DNA of 64,000 nt from Stenogyne calaminthoides (taxonomy: Eukaryota; Streptophyta; Magnoliopsida; Lamiales; Lamiaceae): positions 24,581,758 to 24,645,757 of the forward strand of contig JBBCBC010000022.1 in assembly GCA_037126765.1 (NCBI GenBank), given 5' to 3'. Shown here one piece after another: positions 58,198-64,000 of this stretch. Below the pieces are notes generated by a model. That model worked only from the letters and a program-made list of their open reading frames with translations, did no database searches and was not told where the DNA came from. The position numbers and the translations under genes were made by a program. Position 1 is the stretch's first letter, and every line of letters begins with the position of its first letter.

Positions 58198-59386
58198 GGC
58201 GATCAACTTTGTAGTGACTGTTTTTCGGCGGTTGTAGCAAACCCTTGAATCTCCAGAACTTCCTCTGTTGGGAGAATCATTTCTTCTGTAGGATCTGTCT
58301 GGAGACTTTCCACCTTGTCTGTAATCAGAACCTCTCTTATCTGATCTCTCATCACGTCTGTTCTCTTTGCGATCCTCTCTACGATCATCTTTCCTTTCAT
58401 CTCTGTGATCGTCTTTTCGTTCATCTCCTTTGTTATCCCTATCATCTGAAAAACGATACCTCTCTTGTAATCTGTCAGAAGATCTTCGATCTCTTCCTCT
58501 GCTTCACCGATAGTCATCGTAAAACTTTATGTATTTTCCCATCTGAACATTTGTTCGTTCAAGCTTTCTCATTAGTAGTGCAATCTGTTCGGCCTGGCTG
58601 ATGATGTTTCCAACTGGTTCAACAATTCGTGAAGCTCGCCTCTTTGTTTGCACGGAATGCAAATGATTTAGTAGAACTTGCGATATCTTGGCCGGGGACA
58701 TCATCTGATCCTTGTCCTCTCTCAATCAGGTCGAACTCATGGGCTTTCAGACTGAAGATAAGATCATTTGGCTTCATGGTAGCAATGTCTTGACAGTCCT
58801 TGATCACGGTGACTTTAGTATCCCATTTCTTGGTCAGCGATCTTAGAATCTTGTAGTTGATATCTTTGTTCGACATTACACGTCCTAGATCACGAAGTCA
58901 GTTGACTCCATGAGTGATCCTTCCATCAAATTGATCAACTGTTTCATTTGGTAGCATCTTAAGTTTCTAAAAGATCACCAGCTCGGCTTGCAATCTGTTG
59001 TCCTTAATCTGTTCATTTCCTTTGCAGATTTCAGCAAGTGTATCCCATACTTCCTTAGCAGTCTTCAGGTACTTCACCTTTTCTCGTGTGGTGGAATCCA
59101 TAGTCTTCATGATGAGATGCCTGGCAACAGTATCCAGATTGGACAATTTCCTCTCATCTGCATCCATCAGAGAGGGACTCTTTCTGATCCTTGCTCCAAC
59201 TGGTTGAGTAGGATCTCCTGCTTCAGATGGATTATAGTGATAGATGATGATTGGTCCTATCTCAAGAATCTCAGTCATTCTATTGCTTATCACTCCAAGA
59301 TGGTCTCTCATGTCGATAGACAAATCTGCATACTCATCAATTGAAAACATGGGTAAGTTATGATGCATTCCTGAAGTGTTATCCAT
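58198..59386 (-). pseudogene. S4 gag
   Basis: I place the start at 59386 (MDNTSGMHHNLPMFSIDEYA); the open stretch reaches 59452 but the extra residues look like leader. The core includes LDTVARHLIMKTMDS, VKYLKTAKEVWDTLAEICKG (58967-59386), then INYKILRSLTKKWDTKVTVI and FSLKAHEFDLIERGQ (58619-58876). An Arg/Asp-rich linker (SDDRDNKGDERKDDHRDERK in one frame of 58203-58517) precedes a damaged CYN..-type zinc knuckle near 58205-58245, in which a frame change separates the cysteine and histidine halves. At least four breaks. Confidence 0.88.
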
Positions 59387-59506
59387 GCTTGTGATGGTTC
59401 TGCAAAGTATGAATTTTAAACGGTTTTTCAAAATCAGTTCAAGTGACCACAAAGGTTCTTCCTCAAGAACCGATGATACTCAAAACCAGTGGTCAGAAGA
59501 ACCACT

Positions 59507-59518
59507 GCTCTGATACCA
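59507..59518 (-). promoter_or_regulatory. Primer-binding site of S4 (initiator tRNA-Met)
   Basis: GCTCTGATACCA on the plus strand, giving TGGTATCAGAGC on the minus strand, next to the LTR start at 59521. Confidence 0.92.
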
Positions 59519-59520
59519 CT

Positions 59521-59641
59521 TGTAGGTCCCGAACAGGTTAGTGAGGGTAGAAGTCTAGAAGGGAGGGGTGAATAGACTTCTAAAACTTTTCATGAGATCA
59601 GATGTGATTATGCAAGTTGCCTGATCAGAGTGCGAGTGAAT
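59521..59641 (-). repeat. 5' LTR of S4, truncated to 121 bp
   Basis: TGTAGGTCCCGAACAGG onward matches 47564-47685. The match ends at 'gagtgcgagtgaat', where the left LTR continues 'cagtgcggac' and this copy switches to TGGTAAGTAG of the gypsy-type LTR. Confidence 0.88.
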
Positions 59642-61019
59642 TGGTAAGTAGTAAATTATGCATATTTTTAATAGATAAGAGTTCAATTTATTGAGCTCGT
59701 TTGTGTTAAGATGACATGAATTATTATGTAAGTGTATTTTGTTTTGATTATTCTGCACTTGATCGTTTCTTGTGATTTTAAGTGTTTCTAGATGACTATT
59801 GCAAATTGGTGTGGGCTGAAATTAAAATTTCAACGGCCCACACTGAGTGACCCAGTGCATGCCCATGTTCCAGAATCCACAAAGAGGAAGTCCACGCGTG
59901 AAGATAAATATTTGAGGAGATGTGGATATATCTGTTGGAAATTAATTCCATGCGTATCATTAGAGGATTATTTTAGGAGATTCCAATTAAAGATTAATAT
60001 GAAAAGATATGACAAGATTCATGCAAATCTTTGGCGTACATATCTTAGGGGAAATTGGAACGTGATTTCTTGGAAGATAATTAAAACGCCCACACATGCA
60101 TATATAGAGAGGAGGCATAATTCTTTGGGAATGATTTTTTTTTTACTGCAGCAGCGCAGGAGGGAGACAGACGCCAATTTGGAGGTTTTGAGAGTCGTAT
60201 TTAGTTAGTTTTTCTTTTATCCCAACTCCGGGAATTTCAGAACTCGTGTTTAATGTTGATGTTTTAATTCGAGACATTTACAATATTTGTTTTTGGATTA
60301 TTTAATTTATCTATTTTATTTTATTGCGTGTTTAAATTAATTAGTTTAGACTGGCCATCTAGGTTAATTGTTTAAATATGCCTGTTAGTTCTAAGCATGT
60401 AATCCAGTATAATTGTTATATGTGGAGACTATTGGTAAAAACTAGTGGGTTCACTAGGGTAAATTAAACCAGGTTCTTTCGGGTCGAGCTAGCGTACCTG
60501 GGAATTTTTTTGCTCTTCATCCTAAAGTTTAATGCTTTTAACTGGGTTAAATCTATGGGCGTACCTAAACTGCGTAGTTAGAAAGGTTTTCTTGAAGAGA
60601 GCGTTTTTCAATTAAATATACTTAAGGGATAGGACCGGGAAATCGAAGCGTTTTGATCCCCGAGGGGCATTAATCTTGAAAACAAATAAAGTAAACGTTG
60701 AGGTTTAAACCGTCGTGTTAATCCGGGGGATGAATGAACCGTGAGTTGGGATACTTATTTCTTCTTGATTTCGTTTGCTAAAGTTTCATTATTGTTTTTG
60801 TGGAAATCATCTAATTTTACTTGTTAGGTTGTTATTTAATTTAGTGTTAGTAAAACTCTTAAACAAAACCCCCCTCTTTGTGTTTGCCCTCGTTAATTCA
60901 TGCAATTAGCACAATTATAATTCTACGTTCCCTGTCGATCGATCCCTTGCTTGCCACTACTACAAGTTAGTATGGTAGATTTGGGTATTTATTTTTGTCG
61001 CACCTCGACAGTGCGGTCA
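59642..61019 (+). repeat. Gypsy-type LTR, copy 1
   Basis: Starts TGGTAAGTAGTAAATTATG, ends GACAGTGCGGTCA. The 138-codon open stretch at 59792-60208 is not kept open in copy 2 and shows no motif, so it is not called as a gene. Confidence 0.7.
60101..60107 (+). promoter_or_regulatory. TATA box in gypsy-type LTR copy 1
   Basis: TATATAG in the context 'acatgcatatatagagagg'. Conserved in copy 2 at 62677-62683. Confidence 0.5.
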
Positions 61020-61024
61020 AATTT

Positions 61025-61044
61025 TGGCGCCATTGCCGGGGAAC
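61025..61044 (+). promoter_or_regulatory. Primer-binding site, tRNA-Asp type
   Basis: TGGCGCCATTGCCGGGGAAC resembles the complement of the plant tRNA-Asp 3' end (CCGGCAACGGCGCCA). It lies 5 bp after the LTR end, as is usual for Athila/Tat-group elements. Confidence 0.7.
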
Positions 61045-62217
61045 GGTGAGAATATTTTTTGTGCTTTTTTGTGTGTGATTTTTGGGGGCTGATTTTTTTG
61101 TTATTTTTCTTAGCATTTCAGTATTTTAGTTGTTAATTTCTCTCCCCCGTGATTCCCAGTTATTTCGTGTATAACTGCAACTTTTCTGCAATTTTGACAC
61201 TTGACACTGGGTTACCCAATGTCACAGTAGTAGTGAAATTTTTGCAGTTCTTTTTTGGTTGTCTTCTTCGTGTGTCTGTCTCAATTTTGTTGCAGACTAG
61301 CTCTCCAGTGCTTGAAGTGATTGTGAATTGTGGATTATTAGTAGCTTCTACACTCTCCAGTTTATTTGGTGATACTCTTCCTTATCTTGTCTTTTCTTCC
61401 TTGTGCGCATTTTTTTTTGCTTGTGAATAAGCAACACATTAAGTGTGGGGGGAGAGAAAACGATATATATTTGTGATTGTGCTTGGAGAAGTTAAATTGC
61501 AATGATGAGTCGAGAGTAATTTTTTTTATAAGGATGTGATATCATTGTTTGGTGGTAAATTGTGGAGTTTCTGGTTAAATTTGCTTTGTTTAATGCATGA
61601 GGAGTTTGTGAGTAGATTAAAGTCATCATTAGGGTCCGATTGAGTTTGTGATAGTGATTTGATGAATTGATGAGTTATGGTTTTAAATTTTGCTTTAGCT
61701 TCTTTATAGTAGAATAATCTAATTAGGTTGCTTTGATAGATGAACGCATTTGTGGTGTGCCCCTTAAGGTTGGAAAAAAAATTGATGTGGTTTGGAGAAA
61801 AGGAGTTTTAGTTGAAGAATTGTGAAAAAAAAAGGCCAGTACAACTGCCCATTTTTAGGGGCTCAAAAGAAAAAAAATTCGAGCTAAAACCTAATGATGA
61901 AGTGAAGTTGCGGTCTTGTGTTAAAAAAATAAAGGTGCTGAGACACCTGCCTCTTTTCGGGGGTTCGAACGTGTCAAAGTCGGATACAATTAGAGCTAAA
62001 ACCCGACAAGTAGAGTGGTGCTGCAGACCTTAGAAAAAAAAAAGGAGATAAGGGTACACTAGGATGCAGAGTTTGTCGGGTTGCCTAGTTTAGATGAAGC
62101 AAATTGTAGGGGAGTCGAAGTATGGTGAGGGAATTGACAAGTCAAGGAGTTGAGGATCTATCATAAATGATTTTGGTAACTTGAGCGAATTTCTTTACTT
62201 CTCCATTGTCGATCAAG
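61045..62217 (+). other. Gypsy-type internal region between the two LTR copies, noncoding
   Basis: About 1.2 kb. The first 400 bp repeat after copy 2. The rest includes A-rich stretches and two imperfect related segments ('actgcccatttttaggggct' near 61842-61862 and 'acctgcctcttttcgggggt' near 61945-61965). No gag or pol motif in any frame. Confidence 0.6.
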
Positions 62218-63593
62218 TGGTAAGTAGTAAATTATGCATATTTTTAATAGATAAGAGTTCAATTTATTGAGCACGTTTGTGTTAAGATGGCATGAATTAT
62301 TACTTAAGTGTATTTTGTTTTGATTATTCCGCACTTGATCGTTTCTTGTGGTTTTAAGTGTTTCTAGATGACTGTTGCAAATTGGTGTGGGCTGAAATTA
62401 AAATTCCAACGGCCCACACTGAGTGACCCAGTGCAGGCTCATGATCCAGAATCCACCAAGAGGAAGTCTACGCGTGAAGATAAAGATTTGAGGAGATGTG
62501 GATATATCTGTTGGAAATTAATTCCATGCGTATATCATTAGAGGATTATTTTAGGAGATTCCAATTAAAGATTAATATGGAAAGATATGACAAGATTCAT
62601 GCAAATCTTTGGCATACATATCTTAGGGGATTGGAACGTGATTTCTTGGAGGATAATTAAAAGGCCCACACATGCATATATAGAGAGGAGGCATAATTCT
62701 TCGGGAATGGTTTTTTTTTACTGAAGCAGCGCAGGAGGGAGACAGACGCCAATTTGGAGGTTTTGAGAGTCATATTTAGTTAGTTTTTTTTTATCCCAAC
62801 TTCAGGAATTTCTGAACCCGTGTTTAATGTTGATGTTTTAATTCGAGACGTTTACGATATTTGTTTTTGGATTGTTTAATTTATCTATTTTAATTTCTTG
62901 CGTGTTTAAATTAATTAGTTTAGACTGACCATCTAGGTTAATTGTTTAAATATGCCTGTTAGTTCTAAGCATGTAATCTATGTAATTGTTATATGTGGAG
63001 ACTATTGGTAACAACTAATGGGTTCACTAGGGTAAATTAAACCAGGTTTTTTCGGGTCGATCTAGCGTACTTGGGAATTTGTTTGCTCTCTATCCTAAAG
63101 TTTAATGCTTTTCACCTGGTTAAATCTATGGGTGTACCTAGACTGCTTAGTTAGAAAGGTTTTCTTGAAGAGACGTCTTTTCAATTAAATATACTTAAGG
63201 GATAGGACCGGGAAATCGAAGAGTTTTGATCCCCGAGGGGCATTAATCTTGAAAACAAATAACGTAAACGTTGAGGTTGAAACCATCGTGTTAATCAGGG
63301 GGATGAATGAACCGTAAGTTGGGATACTTGTTTCTTCTTGATTTCGTTTGCTAAAGTTTCATTATTGTTTTTGTGGAAATCATCTAATTTTACTTGTTAG
63401 GTTGTTATTTAATTTAGTGTAAGTAAAACTCTTAAACAAAACCCCCCCTCTTTGTGTTTGCCCTCGTTAATTCATGCAATTAGCACAATTATATTTCTAC
63501 GTTCCCTGTGGATCGATCCCTTGCATACCACCACTACAAGTTAGTAGGGTAGATTTGGGTATTTCTTTTTGTCGCACCTCGACAGTGCGGTCA
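62218..63593 (+). repeat. Gypsy-type LTR, copy 2
   Basis: Starts TGGTAAGTAGTAAATTATG and ends GACAGTGCGGTCA; about 1376 bp. Internal sequence after it (63594-64000) again matches 61020-61430, with a weaker primer site (gcgctgttgcaggggaac). Confidence 0.7.
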
Positions 63594-64000
63594 AATTTTG
63601 GCGCTGTTGCAGGGGAACGGTGTGAATATTTTTTGTGCTTTTTGTGTGTGATTTTTGGGGGCTGATTTTTCTATTATTTTTCTTAGTATTTCAATATTTT
63701 AGTTGTTAATTTCTCTCCCCCGTGATTCCCAGTTATTTCGTGTATAGCTGCAACTTTTCTGCAATTTTGACACTTGACACTGGGTTACCCAATGTCACAG
63801 TAGTAGTGAAATTTTTGCAATTCTTTTTTGGTTGTCTTCTTCATGTGTCTGTCTCAATTTTGTTGCAGACTAGCTCTCCAGTGTTTGAAGTGATTGTGAA
63901 TTGTGGATTATTAGTAGCTTCTACACTCTCCAGTTTATTCGGTGATACTCTTCCTTATCTTGTCTTTTCTTCCTTGTGTGCATTTTTTTCTGTTTCTTGT

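Larger units (their letters stand above)
47564..59641 (-). mobile_element. Sirevirus-like copia retrotransposon S4, best preserved copy, minus strand
   Basis: Left (3') LTR 47564-49003, polypurine tract 49004-49017, third frame, RNase H, RT, integrase, protease and gag up to 59386, primer site 59507-59518, and the first 121 bp of the 5' LTR (59521-59641), where a gypsy-type LTR cuts in. Gag and pol are split into a handful of long open stretches. A MITE of about 177 bp interrupts pol at 53725-53901. Its target duplication cannot be tested because the right LTR is incomplete. Confidence 0.92.
59642..64000 (+). mobile_element. Ty3/gypsy-type (Athila/Tat-like) LTR plus internal, repeated in tandem
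   Basis: 59642-61440 and 62218-64000 are the same sequence with few changes (period about 2576 bp). Each unit has an LTR-like part of about 1377 bp (TATA box 60101-60107 and 62677-62683; AATAAAG at 60685) ending GTGCGGTCA, followed by a primer-site-like TGGCGCCATTGCCGGGGAAC (61025) or its altered copy (63599). That sequence matches the complement of plant tRNA-Asp with about two mismatches. The first internal stretch, 61020-62217, is only 1.2 kb and lacks gag or pol. The second internal stretch runs off the window. The true LTR start is uncertain, because copy 1 begins at a junction. Confidence 0.75.

Noticed and set aside
59792..60208. 138-codon plus-strand reading frame
   Set aside because: It lies within the gypsy-type LTR, is not preserved in the second LTR copy, and has no motif.

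Overview
This window looks like transposon-dense, gene-poor DNA of a eudicot plant. It holds no bacterial-type operon, no rRNA gene and no intact tRNA gene, and I could not identify a complete host protein-coding gene. About 80% of it is LTR retrotransposon. Most is Ty1/copia, recognised by initiator tRNA-Met primer sites (TGGTATCAGAGC), polypurine tracts, CCHC gag knuckles, the integrase HHCC/DDE motifs, the YVDD reverse transcriptase and RNase H. A Ty3/gypsy-type element with a tRNA-Asp-like primer site lies at the right end. Small DNA-transposon relics (CACTA end, foldback MITEs) are scattered between.

Layout. 1-1412: a Sirevirus-like LTR on the minus strand, running off the left edge, inserted in the 3' LTR of the next element. 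1413-19611: copia element A2 (minus). Its pol is split by a solo LTR (family C, target duplication AATTG), which is itself split by a full-length copia element of the same family as A2 (element A1, plus strand, 4861-13675, target duplication GTAAA). This is a three-level nest. 19612-24768: a gag-like coiled-coil pseudogene, an LTR-like stretch, a broken copia gag and a second, truncated family C LTR. 24769-29882: AT-rich intergenic DNA with a tandem repeat, a CACTA end, MITEs and a microsatellite. 29888-44009: complete Sirevirus-like copia element S3 (minus, target duplication CATAG). 44015-47563: AT-rich intergenic DNA with local duplications. 47564-59641: a better preserved relative, S4 (minus), whose right LTR is cut by a gypsy-type LTR at 59642. 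59642-64000: that gypsy-type LTR plus internal region, repeated head to tail with a period of about 2576 bp.

How the parts work together. Each copia element has the usual order: LTR, tRNA-Met primer site, gag with zinc knuckle, protease, integrase, reverse transcriptase, RNase H, polypurine tract, LTR. S3 and S4 also carry a roughly 3 kb third reading frame between RNase H and the 3' LTR, with a proline/serine-rich stretch followed by coiled coil, and extra internal polypurine tracts. That is the Sirevirus arrangement, in which the third frame sits in the 'envelope-like' position. Every coding region found carries stops or frameshifts, so none of the copies looks autonomous as written.

Two points deserve most attention. 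First, differences between near-identical repeats in A1 and S3, including the two LTRs of one element, fall repeatedly at CAG/CTG sites that read as CG in the other copy. This suggests that part of the decay may be a base-calling artefact at CHG-methylated sites rather than mutation. Second, both A-family copies have acquired foreign or rearranged sequence in the leader between primer site and gag. I found no sign of a wholly new cellular system.
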